Source: Sipunculus nudus (Eukaryota; Annelida; Sipuncula; Golfingiida; Sipunculidae). From it: 64,000 nucleotides of DNA. Shown piece by piece: positions 35,542 through 49,429 of this stretch; position 1 is the stretch's first letter, and each line of letters begins with the position of its first letter. The translations under genes were made by a program, and so were the position numbers. The stretch spans positions 67,918,929 through 67,982,928 of the forward strand of contig CM049312.1 in assembly GCA_026874595.1 (NCBI GenBank). Reading direction: 5' to 3'. The notes under the pieces were generated by a model. It saw nothing but the letters and a program-made list of their open reading frames with translations. It was not told where the DNA came from and searched no databases.

Positions 35542-36342
35542 CTGCAGTGATGTTAGTGCAATAACTTGAAAAGAATTTAAGGCAGAGTCACAATGCTCAC
35601 ACCATTAATGCACCAAATAAAAGGCTGGTCAAACTTGCACCATTGATGCGCCAAATGTTGGGCTAGGTCAAAGTCGATATTGATGCCTCTGACACAGCTT
35701 TTCAAGGTCACACAGGTCTTACTGTTTGTAAATGGTATTACGCTAATCGGTCATTTTAAGAAGTGTCTCTCGAATTTTCTACATGTATTCAAAAACCTTT
35801 TATGCGGCCACTTCCTTGAAATACGGGGGCACAAACCAGATATTGTCCATTGATTAAATTTTCTTGTTTCAATTATAATGTTATACGCCTTGGCGAGGGT
35901 ACACGTTACAACACAACCCGTCTTAATCAATACAAAGTGTACTTAATAAAATAAGATAATACATCTTAGAAGAAACTTAATTTGGTGAATAAAATCGGGT
36001 ACGCAAGCCCACTTGGATGCAAGTCCTTGCTTAATGTTCTATCCGAAAAGTGTTCTGTCTTTAATGGATGTGCTGGAAAGGAATTCAAGTGCATAATTGC
36101 CTGTTTCAAGTGTGAATTCGTGTTTTTTAGGAACAATAATTTCTCCTTAAGCCGGATCGATCCAAGGCGGCACGTTTTCTTACGATTATGCGTCATAAAT
36201 AGAAATTCAATGTGGACAGAATAAAATGCTACAAGCATGAAGTTCAGGTTGGTACACGATGTCTAACACAAGAGTTGTCCAGCTGCGCTGTTACAGTGTG
36301 TCGTCTCCATGACTACAATCGAGATTGGTCACACTACAGGTA

Positions 36343-36634
36343 TAAGGCAAAAAAAAAGGTATGGTTCTCAGGCACTCTTTTTTTTTAAAACAGTGCGGGC
36401 GGGTGATTTTGTTGTTTATCTATTTTGTATGTTTCGATAAAAAATGTCATATAATCCGGGAAAAGCATGATATTTTTTTTGCTAAACAGGTAAAAGCACT
36501 ACATAACACAGGAACTCTAATCAAAATTATTTTATTTTATCTTCTTGAAAGATGAAAACTAAATTAACTTTTTTTATGCCGGAGGTAAAAATTGACGCGG
36601 GCGGTGCCTGAGAACCAGACCTTTTTCTGGCCTC
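36343..36634. mobile_element. MITE M1 with GGTTCTCAGGCA inverted repeats
   Basis: The left end AAAAGGTATGGTTCTCAGGC and the right end, the complement of AAAAAGGTCTGGTTCTCAGG, form terminal inverted repeats of about 25-30 bases. The interior is AT-rich with GGGCGGG near the left end and CGGGCGG near the right end. A second copy lies at 58644-58946. No transposase is encoded. A lone right end of the family is at 36735-36755. Confidence 0.7.
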
Positions 36635-36750
36635 AATTCTACAGGAAAAGTTTGGATGAAAAGCTGACTTAAATCACTAGTCCACATCCCAACCAATCCC
36701 TTGAATATAGTTATAGACAGGGGCAGATTAAATTGCCTGAGAACCAAACC

Positions 36751-39700
36751 TTTTTAGCTCAGCTGACTATAAGTCATCTGAGCTATAGTCGTGGTCCATT
36801 GTCCGTCGTCCGTCCGTCCGTCCGTCCGGATGTCCGTCCGTAAGACTGGCACGTTTCGACACCGTTGGACCTACGAATCTGAAATTCGGCACACAGTTAA
36901 TTAGATGTCCCCAAAATCTCATACCATGCCGAAAATTGGATCAATAGGACTATGTTCTTTCGAGATATTAAGAAAAAACCTCAATTTTTTATTAGAAATC
37001 TATTTTTACACTTCAGGACTGCCTAATATCAAAACACTCATCTGGTTTTCTTCATATTTAAGATAAATATTCCTCTATATAGTTCCTATGTACATGCCAG
37101 AAACTAAGTCAGTATTATTTAATTTAAAAAAGTAATGGGCCCAAACATAATGGACTTTGTACAAAAATCAGGAAGATATTTGGTCACTTAAGACCAAAAG
37201 TGTTAAAGGTAGGGACTTTTTTTCAGTAATACAACTTTAATTAATCAAAATTTAATTGTATACCAAAAATTAGATCAAAATTTTTTTAAATATTGGCAAA
37301 AGTATAAATTTGGTACCTTAAATTTTGCCCAACTTTGGCCACGGCACGTTTTTTTCCTGTAAGTACTGTGGATTTAATTTTCACAGCATGTACACAAAAG
37401 GATTTAATCTGTTAAAAATCTGAAATTTGAAAAAAAGCTGCAAAATTAGGCTATTTATTGAATTTTTTTGGAGGCTCTTGTTGTATTCCCTTGCATTGTC
37501 AAGCAGTCCACTTTGATGACTGTAGGTCATTCAGTGCACATCTCTATGCTCCCCAGGCTGTTGGCATAATTTTAGATGTCCCCAAAATCTCCTACCATAC
37601 CGAAAATTGGGTCATTAGGACTCGAGATATTAAGGAAAAACCTCCGTTTTCCATAAAAAAAAGCCATTGTTACACTTCAAGGCTGCCTAATATCAAAACC
37701 ACTGATCTGTTTTTGATCATATTTAGTATTCACATTTTTTCAAACATTTTCTATGAACATACCAAAAATTAGGTCAGTATTGGGTATTATTTTGAAGTTT
37801 TTGGCCAAAATATAATGCAATTTTAAAAAAAATCAGGAAATATTTTTACTCACCTAACATGAGAATTGCTGAACCTAGAGACTTTTTTTCAGGAATATAA
37901 CTTTATTTAATCAAGATTCAATTTTTTACCCAAAATTGGATCTGAATTTTGCAAATTTTTCAAGTAATTAGCATAAATAAAAAACTCAATACCTTAAATT
38001 TTGTCCAACTTTGGCACTGTTGCTTTAATTTTTCACAGCATATATACATAAGGATTTAATCTTTTAAATCTGAAATTTCAAAGAACTTGATTGGAAAGAA
38101 TAGCTTTTATTCACGTTTTCATACACCATGTCAAGTGTTGTTTACATCTAGCCCACCTAGTAGTACAGCCTTCACTTGCATTATGTAACCCACCCCAGGC
38201 AGCTTGCCTTGACTCAGCTTGGCCACTACCAGCAGGCTTCCCCTCTGCCCTGCACTCCCCCCCCCTAGATGGTGCATAAACTAGATGAATGTTATTATTT
38301 TCTGTATTTGATTCATTCTTATTCTAGGCTATGCTACATTTTAGATTTTGTATTGTACCACCAGGGTTACAATGATTAAAGTGAACATTAAATTGTGTCC
38401 ACAAAGTGGTGTATTGCTGTGAAAGTGTGGATGTTCATGAGATAAGTAATTCCTTACTTCAGAAGAGTAAAAACTTCACCAGGTGTGAAATTGACTATTA
38501 ATTCAAGTAATAAATTAAAACTGGGATAGTAATTAGCACAATGATATTATTTGTCCCTCATTCAACCAACAGTGTGTATACTTTATTTGAAAAGATGTTT
38601 TATTTTATCAAATTTACTGAATCTTTTATTTTATTTTGGTGAATAAAATTAAGCATGTACTGAAAACTCCAATGTGCAAAACTTTTTAATAATGATTCAA
38701 GGAATGTTCTTGTAGATGCCATGTTGTGGCATTATTTTCTTTTAAATTCAGTTTAAACATTTATGATTTAAAAATAATAAAATATATGTGTATGCATAAT
38801 ATGACCCAATATGAGCTATACTCTGGATATATGATGATTGCAACTTTTGCAACAATTCTAATATTTTAACTTAAAGTTTCAGTTTTTTACTCTGTATATA
38901 CAATGATTGCAACTTTTGCAACAATTCTAAAAATTTAATTTATATTTTCAGTTTTTTTATTAAAAATTTATAAAACATGTAAATAAAAAAATGATTCAGA
39001 TAAAAACTTCTTAATTGAAAAAGTGGATATGCTTAAAAAAAATTGGCTTATATATAAACTTAAATTCATTATTCCCTTGAAAGTGAAATAAAGGTATTAG
39101 TCCATTCTGTCCACTTGCCTGTCCATCTGTAAATTTTCATATGCATCACAGTATCTCAAAACTTTTACTGTTTTTCTTCATGACAGTCTTGTCAGAGTAT
39201 AAGTTTGCAATCATATATTTAGAACTATAACGAAGTAGGAGGGCCCCTTTCCTCTTAGCTTTTCATATTCTTATATAAATGAAAAACATAACAATAAATT
39301 ATTTCTACATCCACCTTCGTGCTGCCCTCACTTTTCCCTTCTCCGAACCCCATCCCAAAGTCAGCCTCAGTGAGCAAGAACAAGATGAATCAGATATATT
39401 CATACTTTAATATTTTGTATAACTATTCGTCCATAGGTAACTATGTACATGCCAGAAATTATGTCAATATTGTGTAATATGTAGACATAGTGGGCATCAC
39501 AATAATGTACCTTGTCAAGACTAAAGAGATGTTGTGTCATACAGTCACAAATTCATAAATCACTTCATCAGCATAGTTAATCATAGCATCATATCTGTCA
39601 AATTGAAAGCTTGCAGACTACCATACACTTTAGATCCTTCAACAAATAGCCTTATCATCATTCTACTACTGCTTATTACTGCTGTCATTGCATTCATATT

Positions 39701-39952
39701 TGCTCAAATATATCACAATTTTCAACCCCTCCTAAATAAATAAAAAATAAACCACTATATTTTACTCTTTTAATCCATCAGTCAGATAATTTCATTTATC
39801 ATTTACTCACATATTACATTACATCCCTTTATAATAGCCCAACATGTCCGTGATATTCACAAGCTTTATCGACTCGATATAGTATCACAGTGGAGGAACA
39901 TTTATACTCCAATGACGATCAGCTGAGCGCCGTGACCCATGGGTCCCTTGTT
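36751..39952 (-). mobile_element. Pearl-like element A
   Basis: In minus orientation the 5' end is AACAAGGGACCCATGGGTCA followed by CGGCGCTCAGCTGA (39950-39918). The 3' end has an ACGG microsatellite (about 36809-36842 as CCGT on the plus strand) and the 31-base hairpin at 36755-36785. Inside, core phrases such as GTACATGCCAGAAACTAAG recur near 37091, 37753 and 39443, giving units of about 660 bp plus a remote third. The ends match P1, P2 and B, but the core is of a different type from P1/P2. No protein encoded. Confidence 0.75.
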
Positions 39953-41044
39953 TTGTTTTGGCCTAATTGTATCCAATGTCGTTTTCGCAATATTGAGGGA
40001 TCATGCCGTTCACTGTTGTTACCGCTGTATAAACTAATTCAGGAGAAAGAATAATTATGGATTGAAGACTGTGCTAGGTAAAGGTTCCCAGTGAGACTTA
40101 CAAGCACTCTTTATAACATTATGCTATGCGTGCGAGGACACACTTTTTTTAAAATAAATCATATAATTACTTTATAATCATATTATTACCAAATAATAAA
40201 CCATTTGAAATGATTTAAAACAAAATATGCAGGTAGCCATAATCCCCGCTTGTTACCATTATATTGACAGAAATTTCTGCTTTAGGCACCAGGTTGCACT
40301 ATTTTAGGGACCAGGCAGTACATTTTCTGCTTTGATTGCAATGATGAATGTGCTGAAACCTAACAGCCATACAGCAGAAGAACTTTCAAAACTGACTGCC
40401 CCCTTGTGGCCTTGATCCTAAGCAACATATCTTTCTGATTAGAAGAAGAAAGGAAAACAATTAAGGAGTTGCAATTAAGGGCTTGTTAGCTAGATAATGT
40501 TTACTTGTGTTGTCAAAGGAGGGACGGTTAGTAATTTCAGGCAGGGTACTGTAGAATACTGACACAATAAATGGAAAGTCTTTTTAACAAAACAACGGTT
40601 TAATTTCTTCAAAAGAACATGGCGGACAGAGTCTTTATAATATGTGACGGAGTTTTTATTCTATTGGACTTGAGAAGGACTCGGCCTAACTTCTCGAGTC
40701 TTTATTTTACCTCCAAGTCAGAGTGCAAGTCCGAGTCCCTGAAAAAAACGATATTGTCGTTATAGTGCAAATATAATTAACACCTGATAAGCCTTAAGAC
40801 AGAAAAAGAGGCACAGAAATTGAGACAGAAAAATATACAAAAAATGCCTATAAATAGATGGATAGACAGACAGATGGACATGTTACGTAGAGATTGTCGG
40901 ACAGACAGACCGGCAGAATAGACAGTTTGACCTATAAACGAAATATCTGTGCCGTGGGTTTAGCTTTCTTCATTCATAGCTGCACTTAATCTATTAGCCC
41001 AACCAAGCAATTCGCGCACGCATATTTGTCCCATAAGCAGCATG
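39953..41044. other. Unassigned sequence between elements A and the duplication
   Basis: It starts TTTTGGCCTAATTG, which resembles the outer flank of the MITE M family, followed by ordinary AT-rich DNA with an ACAGACAGA simple stretch near 40860-40920. No gene seen. Confidence 0.4.
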
Positions 41045-41220
41045 AACATCCCTTATATGCTCAACAAAAATTGATCCATGGAAAACCGGAGCAGCGAATC
41101 GGCAGAACAACTTATTTTATTTATATGGCCTTAGGCAAATGCTCTTAGAGCATTAAAAAGAAGATATGTTTTGTTCTGAACATGGACTTATCATCAACCA
41201 GGAGAAGTAGACCCTTATGT

Positions 41221-41388
41221 ACAGAACCATCCAGTACAGAATCATCAATTACCCGTGATCGGATTACGTATTGATTCGACCTTAATGCGCTTCGTGAGCG
41301 TCGGTCGATCCTTTGTCCATTGATCCACCAGGTATGTGAAAACAAGATGCAATTATCGCCAAATACAAGAGGAAACCTTGGTTCACGG
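41221..41388 (+). other. Highly conserved 168-bp block, copy 1
   Basis: Only four differences from 54130-54297 over 168 bases, against many more in the flanks. In the frame used in copy 2 it reads QNHPVQNHQLPVIGLRIDST and then LMRFVSVGRSFVH before TGA, and contains CCACCAG|GTATGTG, a donor-like junction. In copy 1 an upstream TGA interrupts the frame. Function unknown. Confidence 0.55.
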
Positions 41389-42689
41389 TTCTTTTATACA
41401 CGCGATATAAATCCGGATACCAACATTGAGGATTAATGGTTGTGTCTTTGCAATTGACTACTGCTATGATTACTATGGGCTTATATTTATTCTTTAACTT
41501 CAGCTGAGTAAATGTAGTGGGGTTGAGTATCCTTATATAATAATATTCAAAGGGCTTCCAGGAACACAGGGTTTGTGACGCCCGAAATCTCTTCTGGACG
41601 CTCTGCTCGGGATGGGTCTAACCGGCCGACTATCTATTGGAATAAAAGAATAAAGCCTGCTTTGGTCACAGTCGATGGCAATTCTCCATTCAAATATAAA
41701 TCAGCTATGTATTCTCCATCCCAACTCCGCTTCCCCATAATTTTCAAATTGCTGCTTTTGCCTTATTTCTTGACCGATTTTGGTTCTGTTTCATATTTCC
41801 GACAGGGCAAGGTGTGACCTATTGTACCTTCTCACAGATTTTTTAAAGAACATTTCTTGGGCAAATATATGCGTTTTTTATTTCAAAATCACAAAAATAC
41901 TTGTTCTTTTTTTATCAAAAAGGACTCAAAGCTTTGCTCTCAACTTATACAGGATGTAGAATCTGCAGGTGGGATCGACCTGAGATACAACTTTTTGTGA
42001 TGAAAGTACATTACATGCACTTGATGAAAATTGCATAATTTCATATGCGGGAGCCTTGATGAACATTGTGTAATTTTAACGTATTGATATAAAATTCGTT
42101 GACTAGGAAGTTATAGGTTTCACATCAGAAAAAGACTTTGTTAACCGTGGAGAGAGTTCCTGTCATTAAGTTTATAAGTTTGCGTCTTTTGGTCGAGAAA
42201 ATCTTAGTTTCTTGAGAAAACCTAATGCCAAAGTGCGAGTCTTAAAACAGCTTGTAGGAAAAACAGAAAAAATAACCAGAAAATGGTTGATATCAAGATT
42301 AAAGTCGCTTGATCAAATATTTATTTTCTCTTTCCGATACGTGTTTGCCCGGGCGTGGATAGAATTACTAATGGAAGGGACAGTCAAGTTTCCTAAAAAA
42401 ATTGCATCTTAAAATCTCACCATTCAACGATATCATCATCAGATTCGAAGGGCTAAACTAGATAGGTCAATTTTGTAGAAATGTCATGTATTTTAGTAAT
42501 TAGCTTCATATTTCAGAAGTGACATAGAAATAAATTGTCAGCAGTTAAGCGTAGTAACGTGTTATCGATTTTATATGCAGGACTTCCATATATTTTAGAA
42601 CGCCTGGACCCGTAAGAAAAATACACCGTATAATTGGCTCCTGAATGAGCTTGCAAATATTACCCCAGAGCGTCATTTATCCAAAAGCT

Positions 42690-42910
42690 CGAAAGACAGG
42701 GTAAGGAAATAAGTAATATTTAGTAAACAAACGCATGTAGAATGTAAACAACAGAGGTTTCCTTGAAATGTTACAAATTTTGATTTTAAAGTTTGAGAGT
42801 TGAGATAAGTGGTCCCGGCCGTAAACAGTGGCCAAACAGAAGAGAATCGTTTCGAGTAGAGTAAAGCCTCTGAAGAATGAGGAACGCTTGATTGGAAGTT
42901 TATGCAGTTC
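42690..42910 (+). repeat. Dispersed repeat Z, copy 2
   Basis: It matches 27640-27900 through TTTCCTTGAAATGT-ACA-ATTTT, GAGTTGAGATAAGT and GAGTAGA. It is absent from copy 2 of the segmental duplication, so it probably entered copy 1 later. Confidence 0.55.
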
Positions 42911-43337
42911 TAACATTTCCTTAAAATATAACCTGTCCTTGCTTCATTTTAAAGTCTGAAAACCAGAAAACTAGTGTATATAGCCTTAGGAATACATATT
43001 TATCACACGGTTCATTTTATGCTCAATCAGTTGACAGTGCCCCTACATGCAAAAGGTCGTTCTTTAATATACAAATAAATCCGTCCTTGTGGCAGGATAT
43101 TGATATAACAAGGTAGATTTGTTACAGGTTTTCTAAAATTTATGGATTATAAGAACACATTTTTAAAGGCATGGTGACCCAGTTCTCTGTTATGCTTATT
43201 ACCATAATATTACCACGATGGCATCATTTTGGTCTAATTAGCTTACTACAAATATCCAGTCAAATGATTGGTTTAGTAGTACATTCAAGTGCTTGAATGC
43301 AAGTTTTTATTTTTTTTTTGGTCTCTTTGGTTCTTAA

Positions 43338-45991
43338 AACAAGGGACCCATGGGTCACGGCGCTCAGCTGTTATATATGATAAAAAATATGATTTGGGAA
43401 AGAGGCACATGCTTGTTTTGTGTGGTAATAAATTTAAGCTTTATTATGAGTTGTTGGTGTTTAGCTTTTGTATGATTTTGATAGTATCTATGGAGGCAGG
43501 GAAGAGGATTGATTTCATTTATTTTATTAACAAATGGAGTGCTATTGTCACACAGATTTTGACTTGGCCATATAACTTATAAGCAGCACATATAATAAAA
43601 GAGTTTAACTATTTATTAAAATTTAATAACAAATATTGTGCCAATATAATTTTTATTTAAAAAAAATAAGAAGAAAATCATATGATTTTTTAAAATAAAA
43701 TAGAACTGAAATGAATAATTAAATAATATTATAGAATATATTCATGAATGCATTCATGAATACATTTTGGAAGTATCTGCTCTGGTATTCAAATACTTTC
43801 ATTTTTACCTGAATTCCCATTCTTATGCAATAAAATTTTTTATTGCAGTACATATTCATATTCGTATTCAAATACATTTGCAAAGCATTCGCACCATGTC
43901 TAGTATTTATTCAGTTTTAGCCAAACAATGATGTTGAGAATCCAGAATATACAAAATTCACAAATTTAAATAATGATCATAAGTACCTGGTTTTATGGCT
44001 TTTATTTATATTAAAAAAAAATTAATGTAATATGTTCACTTTGGACTACTTTCACATCAATCTACACACTAGACACATTAGGAATCTATATTAATATTAT
44101 CAACTGCATCTTTGTCTATCACTAATTTCCTTCATATGATCCCTAATGATTAGTAATGAATAATATGATTTATTTTTTTATCATTAAAATTTCACTGAAA
44201 AATACCATAGGTGACTGCATGATGTTCTTTGGAATAACATTGACATTGACATTTGATCCATCCATACAAGATTCTTACATCATCAGTAACTGCAAGTTAA
44301 TTTTCTGTTACTCATCAACTAACAAATTTCTTTTCTATTAATTTTTCTTTAATTTGTTATAAAAAAACAATACTAAATTATTAATTTATTGTTTATTGTT
44401 ATGTTGTTTTTCAAACCAACTACTAGATGAGTTGGGTTGGACACCTGGATCAACTGTGGCTGGGCATCAGCTGCCTGGCTGCCCCAGTGTATGCTCCACT
44501 CAAGCATGCATAATCTGATGAAAGGTCAACAAGGTCAACATACAGGTGACTGAAGAGGGGCTGGATTAAGCCTGGGTCTTACATGGTCTCATAAAAACAT
44601 TAATAAAAGCTACAATATTTGGCCAATTTCTTTCAGCTTTCTAAACTACAAAGATGAAATCCTTATGTGTGCATGATATGAAAATTATATCAACAGTGCT
44701 CTCAGGAAACAAACGTGCCATGGTCAAAGTTGGGCAAAATTTAAGGTACTAATTTTATATTTATACTAATAACTTATAAAATTTGAAAAATTCAGAACTA
44801 ATTTTTGGTATTCAATTGAATCTTGATTAAATAATGTTACATCCCTGACAAAAAATCTCTAGCTTCAGCAATCCTCTTGTCAAGGGAGTAAATATATTTC
44901 TTGATTTTTTAAAAAGTGCATTATGTTTGGGCCCATAACTTAAAACAATTACGCAATACTGACATCATTTCTGGCATGTGCATAGCGAATGTATAGAAAA
45001 ATATGTATATTATATATGATCAAATTCAGATCAGTGGTTTTGATATTAGGCAGTCTTACAGTGAAACAGTTTTTAATGGAAAAATGAAGTTTTTCATTAA
45101 TATTTCGAAGGAATTAAGTCCTAGTGATCAAATTCTTGACTTGGTAGGGGATTTTGGAGACATCTAACTGTATGCTAAATTTAAGGAACTTAGAGCTGAA
45201 GCTGGAGAGCTGAGCTCTAGCAAACTGCATAACACTAGCTTGATGTAAACTTGATGTGACATGGTGCTTGAAAACTTGAATAAAATCTACAGTTTTTGAT
45301 CAACTAGTTTCAAATTTTTGGTGTTAACAGACAAAATGCTAACAAAAATATGCTGTGAAAATTAAATCCACAGTACTTACAGGAAAATAACGTGCCATGG
45401 TCAAACTTGGCCAAAATTTAAGGTACCAATTTTATATTTTTGCCAATATTTAAAAAAAATTAACAGATTTTGATCTAATTTTTGGTATAAAATTAAATTT
45501 TGATCAATTAAAGTTGTATTACTGAAAACAAGTCTCTACCTTTAACACTTTTGGTCTAAAGTGACAAAATATCTTTCCTGATTTTTTTACAAAGTCCATT
45601 ATGTTTTGGCCCATAACTTTTTTAAATTAAATAATACTGACTTAATTTCTGGCATGTAGGGAACTATATAGAGGAATATTTATGGTAAATATGAAGAAAA
45701 CCAGATGAGTGTTTTGATATTAGGCAGTCCTGAAGTGTAAAAATATGTTTCTAATAAAAAATTGAGGTTTTTCCTTAATATCTCGAAGGAACTAGGTCCT
45801 ATTGATCCAATTTTCGGCATGGTAGGAGATTTTGGGGACATCTAACTGTATGCCTAATTTCAGATTCGTAGGTCCAACGGTGTCGAAACGTGCCAGTCTT
45901 ACAGACGGACATCCGGACGGACGGACGGACGGACGACGGACAATGGACCACGACTATAGCTCAGATGACTTATAGTCAGCTGAGCTAAAAA
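43338..45991 (+). mobile_element. Pearl-like element B
   Basis: The 5' end AACAAGGGACCCATGGGTCA is identical to that of A. Core phrases recur with a period of about 675 bp (TGGCATGTGCATAGCG near 44973, TGGCATGTAGGGAACT near 45650; GTGCCATGGTCAAA near 44715 and 45391). The 3' end has (ACGG)n at about 45903-45942 and the hairpin at 45957-45987. It points toward the right while A points left, so their 5' ends face each other. It interrupts copy 1 of the segmental duplication and is absent from copy 2. Confidence 0.8.
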
Positions 45992-46369
45992 GGTTTGAGA
46001 TTTCTATGAGATGCTTGTGCTACGGTCCTCAATTTAAATTTTCCAACGTACGATAAGGACAGAAATGTAGAGGTTCTGGATTGACCAAGAGCGACCCTGG
46101 ACGTCTTGTGTCAGGGTTGTCCTTCACAGGGTCTGTTCCACACATAAACCAGGCGGCAGGGATTACACTTAATGGAATGAAATTAACAAGGTTATTGTGA
46201 TGCGTGCCTGGATTAAAGATTAAAAGTCATGGAGAGCTTGGTTTTCTTAATCCATTCCTGAGAACGTTAGACAAAAAATATGTTTTAAATTGTGTTAGAA
46301 CTAAAGGAGATCTTCAAGATAAGGAATAACAAATATGACTTTTATTATCGGATTGATTCCAGATTTCTT

Positions 46370-48125
46370 ATTTGCCCCTGTGCTTAGAAAACCGATATAT
46401 AAAAAAGGCTTTATAGTAACACATTATATAATGTCATATGGTTTCCAACAACCGCATTCACAATGAAGGCACTGCCTACCTGCTGTGTGTGCATGGAGGT
46501 ATTTTCTAAAACGAAGTTTCAGATCGGCGATCCTTTTATAATCATTCCTCCGTGCGTGTCTTCCTTTTTCTTTCTCTCAGCAGATGTTGTATAAATGATT
46601 CAGTTATCATATTTGTGTTTGTAATTTACAAACTTTCACTCACCATTAACACATTTTTATGTGTCTTACTTTTTTAATCATTCATTTTTTTATAATTTTT
46701 ACAAACATATTGGTACTCTATAGTGTAGCTCACGTTTTATTTATTAAAATTGATTTAAAAAATATTAATAGCAAAACAAGATTTGGTGATCATTATATTA
46801 TCTTTATTATTATTGAAGTATATTTATCATAATTTTATCACCAGTCAAAGTCGGGATACTATGGTTTAAGCACGGTCGCGCCGCCGCCGCCTCCGCCGCC
46901 GCCGTAGAGATTTGGTTTGAATGCAATAACACAAAAAATATTTAACGGAACTTTACCAAACTTGACATTTGTATAGATATGGGTGAGAGGACGAAGTATA
47001 TCTAAAATGGGGTCATGAAATGGGAGAGTGACCTTGACCTTGAATAGGTCAATTTTGGGGGGAAATCATACAAATTCTTAGATATCTCAAGAAATCTTGC
47101 ATGGATTGGTCATCAAAATGACCGAAGATCTTGGATAGCTTTGTCTTCTATGGAAGACAGGTCGCGCCACCTTTTGTCCTTTTCTTGTTTTCGTGCCTTT
47201 TAATACCCCATCAATGCCGTTGACAGTACTGTGAGCATTATAACCCTAAAACCAAAGGGCTGATTGGGCTGAAATTTTGCATGTCCATTGATCTGCAATC
47301 GTAAGTTTGTGGCGTCCATCCGTACGTTTGCTTTCGGTGAAAATTTCTCATATCTCCGAAGAGGTTCAAGGTATTGGTCTGAAATTTGGCATACCCATCC
47401 ATCTTGAAAAGTTTTCTCATAAACCAGACATGTGGCGCCACCTACCTCCCCGTTTTTTTAGAATAAATAAATTCCCTTTTTCTGAGGGGTGTTTTGCCTA
47501 TTGGCCTGAAAATGTGCATATCCATAGATTATGGACTCCTCTATCTTGCACTCAAGACTGGTGGCGCCATCTGCAATCGTTTTGGCGTGGCGTCCATCTG
47601 TACATGTGCTTTGAGTGAAATTGCTCATATCTCCGGAGTGGTTCAAAGTATTGGTTTTAAACTTTGCATTTTTATCCATCATGGAACATTTTCTCATAAA
47701 CCATACAGGTGACGCCACGTAGACCTTCCCGTTTCTGTAAAATAAATTAATGCTCTTATTTCAAGAGAGATTCAACATATTGGCCCCTATATTTGGTGAG
47801 AAAATACTGTTTTTCAAGTTGATAGATGGAAGAAACCATCGTCGCTTGCCAAGTGTCAGTATATGCTGCTGAAGATAGAGGGGCCTATTCTTAAAGGGGG
47901 GGGGGGGGGGATTAATTGTCTGGGAAAACTATGGGACCTGCGGTGCCAAGAAATATCTAGTAATATTATATTTATAATCTTTCCTAGCTTCAAATATTAC
48001 ATATTTGAATCAAGTAATTTGGTTTGTTTTAATTAATTATATACATGATTTAACAATTAAGGGATGTTGAGGATGAATTTTCTTGTCGTTGTTCTCAAAA
48101 CGTTGGCATAATCATTTTATTTATA
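46370..48125 (-). mobile_element. Insertion in duplication copy 1 containing tandem-core element D
   Basis: Copy 2 lacks this segment. From about 46850 to 47890 it has a GC-rich CGCCGCC box (46872-46908) and then core units of about 275 bp with GTGGCGCCACC-type palindromes near 47157, 47430, 47560 and 47706, and the phrase CTCATATCTCCG-AG-GGTTCAA. The architecture is that of H1 in reverse orientation, but the core text differs. A G-run (47898-47911) lies at the right. Outer borders are uncertain. Confidence 0.55.
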
Positions 48126-49429
48126 GCCGAATGAGCTTGACTTTAAATATGTAACAGGTTATATGAGTGTGAACATATATTTTAGTGTAAAACCCTTCAG
48201 TATAGACAGACATTTAAATTTCGGTGATCTCTCATAAGTTCTGTGGTCATTAAATATAATACAAACGTTAAGAATGAATTATGAATTAGAATAGAGATAT
48301 TTTATATATCTCATTAAATTAGAGCCAATTATATGGTGCTTAAAAACCTTGGTGTGAGTGCATGATCGATAAAGTTTTGTTAGACCGACCTACGCACGTT
48401 AGACCTATTTACGCAAGTAGTTTTTTCCGTTTGTGCCTAGAAAAAATATTTGTGCGTTTACATGTACAACTCTAAAAACAGGGGTAAATTAAAGTTGGAA
48501 TAAAACACGTTATAAAAACCTGTTTCTTTGTTTGTGGCGTCCTTTTATATTTTGGGAGAGTTCAATCACGTGACCTTTATGTACTATACGACATGTCATT
48601 TCCGTGGCACAGACTAAGGCTTACTTTACGACATCAAGAAATGGACTTAACAATGCCCTGGGGAAACTTTGCTAATTACCTGCAGAGATCAGGCTGTAAG
48701 TATACGATGGCACGAATACGCCGAACACAGTTTTCATATAAGAGCATGCAATATTTCTTTCAGGTCAGAATTAGCATACCATGGTCCGTGATTATTGGAA
48801 GGCATGGGTTTACGGTTCACGTTGAGTTACTGATACCCCAAAATGGTTTATAACTCAAGGGCGTAGCCAAGGGTGTGTGTGTGGGGGGGGAACAGGGGGT
48901 CATGACACCCCCCCCCTCCCCCCCACCCCCCCCCCACCCCCCCCCCACCCCCGGGTCGCATCCAGTACTCTCCGTCCTTTTGGAATTCACTTAGTCAAAT
49001 TTCACTAATCAAATTTTCTAAAACACAATCGTGAAATTCCTGTCACTGGTATTCGCAGATTTGGGACTTGTACGTTTGATTAAGATTCATCCAGCAAATA
49101 TGATATGAATTCATCTTGTGCAACTGATATTTCTAGTTGGAATTAAAACATTAATATGTTGTGCTGAATAATTGTGAGGTGCATATCAGCATTAAATTGC
49201 CTCTGCTATATATTACCAGTGGGGGAACCAGAGGGGTTTCCCGTTTAGCTGCAATATTTCTCATTTTTTCTATTTATTTTCCCAATTTTAGTGATTCATT
49301 TTAATTTTTCAAATTTCTTTTTTATTAATTAGCTTTAATTTAAAAATTAATTAATGTATTACTTTTAAATACATCAGTGTAGGATATTTATGAACAGATG
49401 AAGAACAGCTGCAGAGCGCCACGCCCTGA

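Noticed and set aside
43730-43905. Foldback element from CATTCATGAATG-like palindromes
   Set aside because: The similarity to 17890-18055 is loose and it lies inside element B, so I did not separate it.
47898-47911. Long G and C runs (also 48904-48955, 33709-33725, 54605-54622) as G-quadruplex signals
   Set aside because: Homopolymer runs of this sort are common in repeat-rich DNA and prone to assembly error; there is no context to support a function.
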